Source: Antilocapra americana (Eukaryota > Chordata > Mammalia > Artiodactyla > Antilocapridae). Taken from it: a stretch of 64,000 nt of DNA. Of this stretch, positions 45,208-56,964 are shown piece after piece. Numbering within the stretch: position 1 is the first letter of the stretch; every line of letters starts with the position of its first letter. Under the pieces are notes generated by a model. It was not told where the DNA came from, did not search any database, and was given only the letters and a program-made list of their open reading frames with translations. The stretch covers positions 3,694,201-3,758,200 of the forward strand of contig ML660774.1 of assembly GCA_007570785.1 (NCBI GenBank), in the 5' to 3' direction. The translations under genes were made by a program, and so were the position numbers.

Positions 45208-46660
45208 ATGTTTTCCAACTGAGGTATAACTGGCATCTAATATATTAGTTTTGGGTGTTCAGCATGATTAGATTTTGGTATACGTTGTAGAGTGATCACC
45301 ATAATATATCTAGGTAACTTAACCATCTGTTAGCATACTTAGTTACAAAAATTCTTTGCCTTGTGATGGAAACTTGTGATGGAAATTCTCTTATAATCAC
45401 CATGCTGTGTGTTGCATCCCATGACTTTATAACTGGAAGTTTATTCCTTTTAACCACTTTAGTCCATTTCACTCACCTTCTGTCCTCTTCCTTTGAAAAC
45501 TACCTATCTGATCCATGTATCCCTTAGTTTTCATTGTGTGTTGTTTCACTTTTTAAGTTTCCACGTGCTAAGTGAAATTGTAAGGTGTTTCTTTCTTGTC
45601 CTATTTCACTTAACATGATGCCCTCAAGTTCCATCCAGGGTAGGAAATGGCAAACTTTCAACTGTTTTATGGCCGGATAATATTTTGTTGTATATATCAA
45701 CCCATTTTTACTCATTCATCCAACTTAGGTTGTTAAATTATCCTGGCTACTGTTAACAATGCTATGATAAACATAGTGGTACAGATATAGTCCAGGTTAG
45801 CGTCTTCCTTTTGTCTTCCAGATACAGTCCCCAAAGAGGAATCACTGTTTTATCTGGTGTTTTCCTTTTATTTTCTTGAGGAACTGCTATACTGATTTCC
45901 ACAGTAGCTACACTAGTGTACATTCCCATTAACAGTTCACAAGGGTTTTGTTTTCTGAACATTCTCACCAGCACTCATCTCTTGTCTATTTCGTATTAAC
46001 TGTTCTAAGAGGTATGAGATGATACCTCATTATAGTCTTGATTTGCATCGCTCTGATAGTGATGCTGAGCATCTTTTCATGTGGCTGTTGACCATCTGTG
46101 TGTTGTCTTTGGAAAAATGTCTTTCAGTTCTTCTACCTATTTTTTAACTGGATTTTGTTTTCTACACTGAGATGTGTGAGCTCTTTGTCTATATTAACTC
46201 CTTCTCAGATATTGAAAATAATTTCTCTTATTCAGTAGATAGCCTTTTCATTTGGTTCCTTTGCTCTGCAGAAGCATTTTAGTTTGAAATTGTATTTGTT
46301 TTGCTTTTTATGCTAAATTAAAAAAAAATCACCAAGACCAATGTCAAAAAGGCTACCTCCTGTGTCTTCTTCTTGGAGTTCTCTGGTATTAGGGATGGTC
46401 CTTGTAAGTAAATTCAAGTCTCAGGTCCGTTTTGAGCTAACTTGTGTGTGTGTATCACCGGCCATAGTCTTTTCCACGTGGCTTTCCAGTTATCTCAGCA
46501 CCAGTTATTGAAGAGTCTGTCCTACCCTCATTATATATTCTTGGCTCCTTTGTTACAAACTATTTGACCGTGAATGTGTGCATTTATTTCTGGTCCCTTG
46601 TTCTGTTCTACTGACCTCTGCGTCTGTTTTCATGCCAATACTTTACTGTTTTATCTGCAA
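45208..46660 (-). mobile_element. Older L1 LINE, antisense, decayed
   Basis: Follows L1 order in antisense: AT-rich 3' UTR ('ccaactgaggtataactggc', 'gtagagtgatcaccataata'), then the ORF2 C-terminal zone ('cttaacatgatgccctcaag', 'ttatggccggataatatttt', 'ctggctactgttaacaatgc') and further 5' ('gaggtatgagatgatacctc', 'ccagttatctcagcaccagt', 'cccttgttctgttctactga'). It is more diverged than the 36740-38412 copy and of an older L1M type. Minus-strand frames at 45524-45974 are remnants. Confidence 0.85.
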
Positions 46661-46821
46661 ATCTTCTGACCTCCAGGCCAACCTTTGAAACCAGTGGGAT
46701 ACATTAACCATTCTTACCGCCATAGTTGTTGACACCATATTTCCTTAGTAATAAGACTAATGTCACATGCCTGACTCCGTGAGTCCCTGCTTTATGCCAG
46801 ATTAATCTAGAACAGTGCTGT
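46661..46821. other. Unassigned spacer
   Basis: Short stretch between L1 and SINE, with no recognised feature. Confidence 0.5.
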
Positions 46822-47045
46822 GCATGTGTGCTAAATCACTTTAGTCATGTCCGAGTCTTTGCGATCCCGTGGACTGTAGCCTGTCAGGCTTCTCTGTCCG
46901 TGGGATTCTGCAGGCAAGAATAATGGAGTGGGTTGCTCTGCTCTCCTCCAGGGGAATCTTCCTGACCCAGGGATTGAACCCGTGTCTCTTACACCTCCTG
47001 CATTGACAATAGGGTTCTTTACCCCTCGCATCACCTGGTAAGCCC
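46822..47045 (-). mobile_element. Bov-tA2-type SINE
   Basis: Antisense, from 'tgctaaatcactttagtcat' to 'cgcatcacctggtaagcccc', with the extra 'gtgtctcttacacctcctgc' segment of the longer variant. Confidence 0.92.
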
Positions 47046-47229
47046 CAGAATGATACTATCCTCCCTATATTGCTCTTCTGGAAAGTGTCTAGATTTCCTA
47101 AGCACTATCAAAATGTTCTTTACAACTGAGTCCTCGGGACGCATCACTCAGCATCTCTTATTGCTAATACTCTATTTGCAAACTTAGCCTCCATTGATAA
47201 ACAGACAGCCCTTTGTATGTTAAACACTC

Positions 47230-47365
47230 TGTACCTCAGATTCTCTCCCCATGAGTTGAGACCTCATGAAGAACTGGCAGAAGAATTAAGAGAAACAGGA
47301 TCCACAGAGCACTTAGTACAGGGCTTGTCACATAGTAAACGCTACATACATGCTTATCATATTTT
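47230..47365 (+). mobile_element. MIR 3' fragment
   Basis: 'aattaagagaaacaggatcc', 'agagcacttagtacagggct', 'tgtcacatagtaaacgctac' match the MIR 3' end 'gcgcttagaacagtgcctggcacatagtaagcgct'. Confidence 0.65.
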
Positions 47366-48100
47366 TTAAAGCTCTTTTAAATTCCTGTTTCATTTATAAT
47401 CAAGATTTCTCTGTTGCACAGTGCCTGAAGGTTGCATTTGGAATCAGCCTTTAATTCATCTTCTGAATCTTAAATGTGGCTTTTCCAGAGTTTTCCATTT
47501 ACAAAGAGAACACATAGCCTTTATAAATGGACCTTAGATCCCACTGAGTTCACATATCTTTAATGGAGTTGTAGAAGAATTTTTTCATTTTTTAAAAACA
47601 CTTTTATAAAAATGAACAGCTTTGACTGGACTAAAATAGAAAATGTAGAATTAAAAACATTATACTTTACACTTGGCAAGGTTATATATTGTTTCATAAA
47701 ACTTTTATGGGATGTGTATGCATTAGGTTTCAATGGGTACATTATATATCTTATTCTGGGTCACAGTCATTACAGTTTGAAATAAATGAGTCCATATTAT
47801 TAAGTATTTAAATTGTATGTCTAGAGTGGCTTGAGAATCATTGGATTCTATAATCTCCCTGTCAAAAGAGACATAACAATCTATATACGTTCACAAAATT
47901 CAAAGCAATATTCAGTGAATAGTTTTTTTCAGTTTTTGCTTTAAGAGAGCATAAGCTTCTTTCATACATTTACCCCTTTTTAAATGTCATATTTGAGATT
48001 TGTATGGGAAGGAAGAACTGTAAACTGTACTCTTAAATATTAGGGGTAGAAATCCAACATCTCAAGTACTATGTTACGTAAAACTGTAGCTGATATATAC
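47366..48100. other. Unassigned AT-rich sequence
   Basis: No supported feature. Confidence 0.5.
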
Positions 48101-48220
48101 ATGGGCTTCCCTGGTAGCTCAGCTGGTAAAGAATCTGCCTGCAGTGTAGGGGACCCTGGTTTGATCCCTGGGTTGGGAAGATCCCCTGGAGATGGGATAG
48201 GCTACCACTCCAGTATTCTT
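48101..48220 (+). mobile_element. Bov-tA SINE, first tandem unit (truncated)
   Basis: 'gggcttccctggtagctcag' to 'ctaccactccagtattctt', then directly joined to the start of a second unit. The 3' third of this copy is missing. Confidence 0.93.
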
Positions 48221-48420
48221 GGGCTTCCCTGGTGGCTCAGATGGTAAAGAATCTGCCTGCAACACAGAAGACCTGGGTTCCATCTCTGGGCTGGGGAGAG
48301 CCCCTGGACAAGGGAACAGCTACCCACTTCAGTATTCTTGCCTGGAGAATCCCATGGACAGAGGAACCTGGAAGACCACGGTTCATGGATGGCAAATGGT
48401 CAGACATGATTGATTTAGCT
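48221..48420 (+). mobile_element. Bov-tA SINE, second tandem unit
   Basis: Full-length unit from 'gggcttccctggtggctcag' to 'gtcagacatgattgatttag'. The head-to-tail dimer matches the composite arrangement at 13990-14182. Open frames on two phases here are SINE translations. Confidence 0.93.
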
Positions 48421-50649
48421 CAATAAAGTAGGTATTAAAGATCTTTGTTTTAAAAGCAAATTAAGAAAAATCTTAAAAATTTACCTGTTCTTTAGCTAAT
48501 CTATTTGCCAATTGCTCCCATAGAAGACATATTAATTAAAATTCTGTTTTAAAATATTAACTTTCATTGTTCTCTTATTTTTCTTTCTTTTTAATTCCTT
48601 CCCCTTATCTCTCTCCCTCCCTTCCTTGCTTCCTTCCTTCTTTATTTTTAGGAGATGGAATCTTTTCTAGAAAATTGGTATAAATCTTGAATAGCTCCTT
48701 GAAATGCAATTGGATATAGAGGATCAATATTTTAAAAAGATTCACATGTGACTGAACATGTGTAAACATGTGTAAACATGTGACTGAACATTAGTAAAAT
48801 CTTTAGGTTTTACTAAGTATGGGAGAAACCTCTGTTTTTAGAGATTATGATTTATAGAGAATAAGGAATAAAGTGAAACAATTTTCTGCCTTTGAAAAGG
48901 ATGTAATTCCCATGAATTCCTTTCAAAATGCATAAAAAAGATGTTTAACCAAGCAAAACAATTGGCCAGTTACTTTATCTAGCTGTCCTGAATTGAAAAA
49001 ATTACTTACAATTTAGCTCTATATTTTTATATGGATAAATGCCTATTAGGAACTCAAGTACATTCATAAAAATAGTGTCTATGAAGTCTCAAGATACTAA
49101 AATACTGTTGTCAGATTTTACTGTCTCTGAGAGTCTTGCCATGAAAGGTAAATTAATTTTAGTTACATATAACTTAGATATAATATTGTTTTGCCCCTCT
49201 TAAGTTATGGAAAATGTGCAGGTGTTATAATTGATCTTGCCTAATTGAAACCTCCATTGAGTGTAGACCTTGTTAATCTAATTTAGATTATAAACCCATT
49301 TAGTCTGGAGGGATTTTACAGACCTTGTTACATTCTTTTCACAGATTTTACTCCTCTCATTTCTTCTCTAGAGACATTTAGTCAATCAATGCTACCAAAA
49401 AAAAAAAAAAAGGGGAACAGTGACACTGGGTTTTTGATGCCCCTGGTTTTTTTTAATACATACTCCTCAGCTGCAAGTGAGTTACCTGCAAAAGAATTTC
49501 TATCTTGCCTCTAAAATTCCATACTTAACCTGATCCCATCCCTTAGAATATCTTGAATGGCACCTTGGAGAGGCAGCCACTTGCACATCCATTCAAGAGA
49601 TTGTTTCTGCTACTCTGATTAAATACTGTAGACAAGTGGTTACTCCAGACATTACTTTTAACTTTTATTCTTCTTATTTAAATATGAAATATAAATTATG
49701 ACAATCTTCTGTTATTGAAATAGCTTTACCTATTGTGGCTTTCCAATTGGCATAATTATGTACCTTGTTTGATGGCTAATATCTAAGCCATATCTGAATT
49801 TGGCATTACATTTTAAGCTGGCTTTGAGTGTGGACATTTTGTTCATAATTGATGGACTCATCTTCCTTGGGCAAATTCTGTCAGTCCTCACATAGCAGCA
49901 CGGGCATGAAACCCTATATGGAATTCACAACTAAATGTTGATAAAATAGTTACACAAATAGTCTAATAGAAGGAGGACTGTGGTATGGACAAAAGGGTAG
50001 GTACCAAGAGTAACAGAATAACAAAACATCTTCCATCTTTCTGGTTTTCTTTCAATTCTTGTCTGACTCTGATACCAGTTATTTGGAATCAGGGGTCATA
50101 TGTGATCATAATTGCAGTATACCTGGCTTGCCAACCTCATTGTTAGCCTATTTTGGCCTTTATCCAGACTATCCTTATCCCCCAAAGAAATCAACTCATT
50201 CTTTGTGAAGACAGTGCTAGCTATGTGCTCCTACACTGGCGTTAAGTACAGATTCCATCTCGAGAAGTCTTGATAGAGTAATTGAGGCAAAAGCCGTTAT
50301 TGTTAAATTCAGAGTTTATCTTCTTGAGGAAGACGGTGACTTGTGAGCCTGTGGAATCATAAAGTACAGTTTATTCAATGTCAGCTCTGTCTTCTCCATG
50401 AATCCCCTGTGAGCTTCATACTGACTTTGGAAATTTGGACACCAGGAGGTAGGGCTCATGAGATAGCCAGATGTCCTAGATACTTCCATGCTTCTTAAGA
50501 CATAGCTGATCGTGCTGCAGCCCAGGAGTACTGCCAGCCACTTGTGGGCTATGAAACAAGTGAAACTTGGTAGAATGTGTCCTCAAAGTGTCAATTTTGA
50601 ATATATAATAAGCGTATAAAAATAATAAACCAATAAATGAAATTGCTTA
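48421..50649. other. Unassigned sequence with low-complexity tracts
   Basis: A pyrimidine tract (CTTT/CCTT) spans 48575-48651 and ends TTTTTAG, which resembles an acceptor, but no open exon follows. At 48743-48790 the unit ACATGTG is reiterated four times with ACTGAACA repeated at both sides. A runs at 49398-49411. No gene supported. Confidence 0.5.
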
Positions 50650-50895
50650 TAGAGCCTTACTATGATTAGCAATGCACCTCACCATACCCGTGCTTTATCT
50701 TATACCAATATCAGAGCAAACTATGAGGTAGAGATTATGGTTGACCCTACTTTACTGCTTTAAAAAAAAAAAACACTCTCAACAAGGTTAAGTAATCTTC
50801 CCCCAAGCTGTGTAGTAAGGAAGTTACGGAACCAAAATTTAAACCCAGAAAAGGCTAACTCTAGAACCAGTGATCAAAACACTGCACTGGTTTTG
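50650..50895 (-). mobile_element. MIR SINE, near full length
   Basis: Antisense order well kept: 'cactatgag'-type 'caaactatgaggtagagatt', 'gaccctactttactgcttta', 'aacaaggttaagtaatcttc', 'ccccaagctgtgtagtaagg', 'aatttaaacccagaaaaggc', 'gaaccagtgatcaaaacact'. An A run (about 50761-50772) interrupts it. Confidence 0.8.
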
Positions 50896-51252
50896 AGCAT
50901 TTTTGGAAAATTTCAACTCCTTTAACAATGGCAGTCACATTTTAGAATGTATTTATAAATGCTGTATCAAACATTTTAACACTTTGACAACCTTTTTTCT
51001 TTTGAGATGAATTGATGAATAAATTCTTTCAGAATGTTGCTAAGGGAGCAGAGGGTACTACATTTAAAAAAAAATCAGCAATTGCAACAATTTCATTTGA
51101 ATTTAGAAATGAGACTCTACTTGATTCTTTTCAGCTCATTACAGTTGAGCTATTGTTTAAAAGTGGATTGTTTAATTTATTCAATATTAAACTTATAACC
51201 TGAATTTTTAAAAATAGTTATTATTGACACCTCTGAGAATTCAGTTAGAGTC
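50896..51252. other. Unassigned sequence
   Basis: No supported feature. The 63-codon frame at 51012-51203 is treated as chance. Confidence 0.5.
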
Positions 51253-51895
51253 ACTTCAGGTCAGTCACTCAGTCGTGTCCTACTCTTTGTGACCCCAGGG
51301 ACTGTAGCACGCCAGGCTTCTCTGTCCATCACAACTCCCGGAGTTTACTCAAACTCATGTCCATTGTGTCAGTGATGCCATCCAACCATCTCATCCTCTG
51401 TTGTCCCCTTCTCCTTCCGCCTTTAATCTTTCTCAGCATCAGGGTCTTTTCCAATGAGTCGGTTCTTTGCATCAGGTGGCCAGAGTATTGGAGTTTCAAC
51501 TTCACTGTCAGTCCTTCCAATGAACACCCAGGACTGATCTCCTTAATGATGGACTGGTTGGATTTCCTTGCAGCCCAAGGGACTCTCATGAGTCTTCTCC
51601 AGTACCACAGTTCAAAAGCATCAATTCTTCTGTGCTCAGCTTTCTTTATAGTCCAACTCTCACATCCATACATGACCACTAGAAAAACCATACCTTTGAC
51701 TAAATGGACCTCTGTTGGCAAAGTAATGTCTCTGCTTTTTAATATGCTACCTAGGTTGATCATAGCTTTTCTCTCAAGGAGCAAGCATCATTTAATTTCA
51801 TGGCTGCAGTCACCATCTACAGTGATTTTTGAGGCTCCCTCCCCCCAAAAAAAGTCTCCCACCATTTCCCCATCTATTTGCCGTGAAGTAACTAG
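51253..51895 (-). mobile_element. BovB LINE, 0.64-kb 3' copy
   Basis: Antisense from 'ttcaggtcagtcactcagtc' to 'ccatctatttgccgtgaagt'. The minus-strand frame stays open for 151 codons (51329-51784) and encodes the ORF2 C-terminal zone with CESWTIKKAEHRRIDAFELW and [20 protein letters not shown]. It is the least disrupted BovB C-terminus here, so relatively young. No RT domain is included. Confidence 0.95.
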
Positions 51896-52025
51896 GGTCA
51901 CTTAGGTAATAAACATATGGGTAGCTCTGCAGCATGCAGGTTTATCTTCTCTTTTGTAAAGTGTAGCAAAGGTAAAGTAAAGTGATGTTCATTTAACATT
52001 TATAATGTTAGCTTATTTTTTAAGA

Positions 52026-52830
52026 AGAAGTGATTACTGAACACCTACTACCTGTCAGGCACGGCAGCACGCCCTGGGGAATACAATGATGATTGGTCGC
52101 ATTCCTTTCAGTAAGTGGAGAGAAGAGACAAGTAAATGGAGCAACAAGCTCTGCGTCAAAGCTTGTCCTGGGGATATATGACACCTAACCAGCCTAGGAG
52201 AGGCACAAAGGCCACGGGATAGGAAAAGTAGAGGAAGCTTCTGTCCGGAGATGTGCTATGGAGAGCGAGTGGGAGCTAGATGGAGGAGCTGGGTGGAAAA
52301 ATCGCAGGCATATAAAAAAGGTGATTCATGGAGTATACATTTTCCTTTTCCAAACTATCAAGGAGAAGAGAGGAAGCTGATAAAAACTGAAAAGGCGTGA
52401 GCTGGATCAGATGGCACTCGGCATTGTGTATCTTGATACATAGTTTTGATCTTGTCCTGTGAAAATGGGATGTATCAAGATTCCATTTGGAGTCAGAGCG
52501 GGCTATAGTCAGATTTGTAACTTGGGATGATCATCTTTGGTGATGGAAATGTCGGGGGTGGGGTGGGGCAGGGGAGCCAGAATGGGGAGGAAAATACCAG
52601 CTAAGAGTCTGTGTGGGTAATAAGAAGCTTGATGCCAGGGGCTTGAGTTGAAATCAAGGCAGGGATGACGTGCTGACAGCTGTTTAATCTGCAGAACTGA
52701 ACACTTGGCAGGTAAGTGGATTGGGACTGGGAGACAAAGTGGTAAGAGCGTGTCTCAAAAGTCTCCCAAGAGAGAGACTATTTTGAAGTTGTTGCTCTTC
52801 TTGGAGACTGGGATAGAGGAGGAAGAATTA
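52026..52830 (-). mobile_element. L2 LINE, antisense 0.8 kb
   Basis: Starts with the reversed L2 end 'actgaacacctactacctgt', 'caggcacggcagcacgccct', 'ggggaatacaatgatgattg'. It continues with the purine-rich antisense body ('gataggaaaagtagaggaag', 'gtcctgtgaaaatgggatgt', 'ctatagtcagatttgtaact', 'gggcttgagttgaaatcaag'). Moderately G-rich, unlike its neighbourhood, which explains the local composition change. Confidence 0.6.
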
Positions 52831-53081
52831 GCCAGTAGCTCTTTGGTGGGGCTAGGAATGTAGCATGGTTTCCTGGTTTTTGATTCATGTAGTAGCCAAT
52901 GGTTAGGATGCCTTTAGAATTTCCACTGTTGACTTATTGGCTCATTTTAATTAACTATTCTGCTAACGAATCAACTGTTTCCTTGTATACAGTATACAGA
53001 GAAAACAAGTTTACATTAACACTAAATAAAAATGACAGGAACTTAATCCTTCATTTACATATTCATTCTTTCCTGTGTATG

Positions 53082-53197
53082 GAGATATGGTCTGGTGGTA
53101 GAGACAATAGGTCTCAAGTCAAATGCTGCCTGGGTTCAAACTCTGATTTCAGACTTAAAATTTCTCTGTGCTGCAGTTAGTTTATCTGTGAAATGAG
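53082..53197 (+). mobile_element. MIR SINE, 5' part (split)
   Basis: 'tggtctggtggtagagacaa', 'tcaaatgctgcctgggttca', 'aactctgatttcagacttaa', 'agttagtttatctgtgaaat'. The MIR is interrupted by a Bov-tA at 53198 and resumes at 53403. Confidence 0.75.
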
Positions 53198-53402
53198 GGC
53201 TTCCCAGGTGGTACAGTGGTAAAGAATCCACCTGCCAGTGCAGGACATGTGGGTTCAGTCCCTGGGTCTGAATGATCCCCTGGAGGAGGAAATGACAACC
53301 CACTCCAGTATTCTTGCCCAGGAAATCAACAGACAGAGAAGCCTAGCAGGCTCAGTCCATCGGGTTGCAAAGAGTCAGATATGGCTGAGCATACACACAC
53401 AT
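53198..53402 (+). mobile_element. Bov-tA SINE inserted in MIR
   Basis: Sense copy from 'ggcttcccaggtggtacagt' to 'atggctgagcatacacacac'. Flanked by AAATGAG (53191-53197) and TAATGAG (53404-53410), a probable short duplication. Confidence 0.92.
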
Positions 53403-53510
53403 ATAATGAGGTCAGTAACTCCCACCAGGAGTTGTTTTGAGGAACAAATTGGCCAGTGTATATAAGGTGTCTGGCACATGGTAATCACTGAAGGTCATTA
53501 ATTAGCATCT
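53403..53510 (+). mobile_element. MIR SINE, 3' part (split)
   Basis: 'gttgttttgaggaacaaatt', 'ggccagtgtatataaggtgt', 'ctggcacatggtaatcactg': the MIR 3' end continuing the element broken at 53197. Confidence 0.75.
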
Positions 53511-55789
53511 TTTCTACTTCTGTGCTAAATCTTGTTTTTGGAGCTTTAAACACAAAGACAAATGGGATATAATTGTATTAGGCTGTGGTACTTTGTCTTT
53601 CATTAACTCGCTAATCAGATGTGTTTAACACTAGAGAGTTCGTGTCCTTTTCTTTGTAAATAAGTTTTAGTTTACTGACATTCTCTATTTTTAGAATTTA
53701 AAAAGTAAAAAAAAAATGATTTCATTGTTTCCTGGACAACCATGGTACTCTAATTTAATGGAAAAGAATGCTGAATTGTGAGCAACTTCATCCTGAGTTT
53801 TTTCATGTAATTTGGAAACAATTCTCTGGAACAATTTGTTTTCTAATTAAAATATTTTAGTCTATTTTCCTTTGTATCATCAGTTGAAGTGTAAAGTATT
53901 TACAACACTCTTAGTCAAATATCTAAGCAACATACTTTATGGCAATTTTTTTTTTCTTTTTTTCGTTCACGTTTATTGTGACCTTATATCTCCTGAGAGT
54001 GTTTCCTGGAAAACTAGGTGAATACAAATCTGATTTTCCTCCATTTAATTTTAAACTTTGTGCTTTCAGAGCTGGTTCCATGAACAACAATGAGAGAAGC
54101 AAGGCAAAGCTGACTTTCTAAAATGGCACAGTAATTGTTGGGAAGAGAAAGATTCTTGTTTTAATGGGTAGAAAACTATCTTTTCTTCCCAAGATAAACA
54201 ATACCACATCCCCAGACCTTGGAGAATACAGACTTGGATATGTATTGAAATAATAAATTGGCAGTAGCCATTAATGTTCAAAGGCTTGAAACTTACGCAG
54301 CCTCTTCCATTGTATTCCAGAGAACCATTTGTTTGTATACGCTCGCAGAAAGCATCACTTCTCAGTGTGTGCTCAGGGGTACCTGCTGGCTTCTTCAGTC
54401 TCCTTTTAGGGTGTTCTTAAGCTCAAAACTGCAAGCCAAAACAATGCTAGCACATGATTTACCTTCTTCATCCACTGTTGAACAGTGAGTTTTCCAGAGA
54501 CTACATGATGTGTGATATCACAAAGCAAAAGTTCCTTGAAAAAATTCAAAATAATAACATTTTCTTCACTTTTTAAAATTTGAATTTTAATGTTGTGTTA
54601 GTTTCAGGTTGCTTTCAGTGTTGGTTGAAAATAATTCATTGAGATTAGAAACAAATCAATATTTAGATCCTATTTTAAAAACTAATCCAGTTCAAGAGAG
54701 AAAAAATGGACAAGAATTTTTATACCATCCACCCAAATATTTGTCCCTCCATGAAAATAAAAGTGGAAGATTTTCTATCTCTGACAATCGTTTCCAAGTG
54801 GCATAATGTACTAGGTGGGTCTAAGTGAAAGAAATTTTAACTTGGAACATACTTTTAACCAGAACAATCAACAGATTGATTAGAGAATACCCACTAATAC
54901 TATCTGTCTCTTTTGACACCAAATACAATGTTAATCATAAATATAAACCATAGTTTGTAGTGCAGTTAGCCCATGGAGTCACACAGGTCCATTCTCTCAG
55001 GTTAAGCCCATTATGGATGTTTGTGACAACTAAGCAGGGGCAAAAACAGTTATATTACTTTCCTGAGCAGGGGATTCTTGAAAAATTGTTGTCTCTGAGG
55101 ATTAATGTTGTGGCAGCAAAGGGTGGATTGGCGAGGAGAGACCACAGTCCAAGAAAATAGCTGGAAGCCTCTTATAGATGTTTGGGGTAAAGAATTCCAC
55201 TGTTAAAATGGAAAAATGAAAAAGAGAGAGAAGATGCAAAAGAGAAATTGCAGAAGGAGAACTCAAAAAACGATGCTCTCATATTAGGTCATGTTAGAAG
55301 CAGCAGAGTCACAAGCAAGTCAAAGTTTCTAGACATTACTAGTGAGTCCAGTGGCTGGTAGATTGTGATAAGGAAAACTTGGTCCATAGGGGAAAAGAGT
55401 GAATGCAGTAGTGAACAGAAGGTTGACTTCAAAGAAATGCCAACAAGTTGGATGTTTTGTACTAAGTTGTGAATAAAAGAAAAAAAAAACGGATAAAAAT
55501 GCAGCATTGGACATGAAGTCTCCTGAAGCAGAGGAGCAGTGATGAAGTCAGTTAAAAAAGGAGGACTGCCCTGAGCTTGAATGAGTTGGAGGAGAGAGAT
55601 GAACCTGGACCACTGTTGCAAATTGGGTTGTCTCATCTTTTCAGGCAATCTCCGTGCACCCTGAGGCTGCAAAGCACTGTGCCAGAATCTAGCTGGAGCT
55701 TTATGAACTGTCATATAGGGGGAGAAAAGAGTATACAGGTCTATTAAACCTTGAGGCTGTAATCACAAGAAATCAACACATATTTCAAA
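53511..55789. other. Unassigned sequence
   Basis: No secure feature in 2.3 kb. The 55190-55740 part is purine-rich and leaves a 141-codon minus-strand frame open (55289-55714). The frame has hydrophobic runs but no recognisable family, acceptor or start context, and its length is likely a product of the purine bias. The bias itself might mark an old repeat. Confidence 0.45.
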
Positions 55790-55985
55790 TGAAGTGTGAG
55801 TCGCTCAGTTGTGTCCAGCTCCTTGGAACCCCGTGGATTGTACCCCACCAGGTTCCTCTGTCCATGGAATTCTTCAGGCAGGAATACTGCAGTGGGTTGC
55901 CATTTCCATTCTCTAGGGAATCTTCATGACCCAAGGACTGAAATTGGGGCTGCATCATTGCAGGCAGATTCTTTACCATTTAAGC
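55790..55985 (-). mobile_element. Bov-tA SINE
   Basis: Antisense from 'gaagtgtgagtcgctcagtt' to 'ggcagattctttaccattta', more diverged than most copies here. Confidence 0.92.
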
Positions 55986-56964
55986 TTAATCATTTATGTC
56001 ATTATCTTCATTAACTACTTGTGGAATTAACACCACTGTAATGACAGCATGTTTTGGCATATAAAAAGTTCCCCATCCCTTACAGAAATAACTAGCACAT
56101 CTCCTGTTTGGATAGGAATAAGAATGGCAGCTTCTGACACTGGGAACTGTACATAATGAGCTTCACTGTTTATTTATTGAAATTGTCTGAGAAGAAAGAG
56201 TGACAAGTAGGCTAATAACACACTTAGTGTCAACAGTGGAATGCAAGTGTTCTCCTTACATGGACAACGTTTAACGATACTATCTATTTATGAGACGTTT
56301 TAACCTTGGTTACTTTTGACTGTGAAATACCTAGATCATATTATGTATAAAAAAGTATTGACTGGGAATCAAATTTATGGAGAAAAATATCACCCTTTGG
56401 GTTGAAAAATTGACCACTACTAGAATATAATTTCTGAAAATGCAGCCTGAAGGCAATTCACTAGAGGGTAATTTTTCAGTGGAGTAGGCAAGTTTTCACA
56501 GGATTCTGACAGCCTCTCTCTCCCTTTCTCTCTTCCTCTTAACCTTTAAGGCATATTTTTGTTCTAAATATGCTTCAACATTATTACTCCTTAAGACATC
56601 TTGTTTAATTCATATAGTCATATGACATATGAGCCATAATTAATGCCTAATATCAAAGTCTGGGTTGTTAGTCAAGATCTTTGAATAATTAATTTGCAAA
56701 ACAATATAAACCTCTTAAGTCTAATTTTGATTAGTAATGATAGACACATGTAGTATTTTGTGCAAAACATCCTAAATAATTTCCCAGCTCTTAGGTTTTC
56801 TTTTCCCCTTTCCAGAAGAATCCAAACACTGTCTAACTTTCCTTTTCAATCACACAACACTGGCCATGTCACCCTGCTTCAGAACCTTCGGTGGTTTCCT
56901 ACTGTTTAATAAAAGTAGAAATTCTTAAAATGGCAAGTAAGGATCCTCTAATCCAATTCCCGTA
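55986..56964. other. Unassigned sequence
   Basis: Contains a pyrimidine tract at about 56511-56552 (CTCTCTCTCCC type). No gene or named repeat. Confidence 0.5.

Noticed and set aside
48575..48655. Pyrimidine tract ending TTTTTAG as a splice acceptor
   Set aside because: The tract is simple CTTT/CCTT low-complexity sequence, and no meaningful open frame follows.
51357..51905. 182-codon plus-strand open frame, longest in the window
   Set aside because: It is the reverse complement of the BovB ORF2 C-terminus and has no independent support.
55289..55714. 141-codon minus-strand open frame
   Set aside because: It lies in a purine-rich tract that removes stop codons on the opposite strand. It has no recognisable domain, no convincing acceptor or start, and poor protein-like composition.
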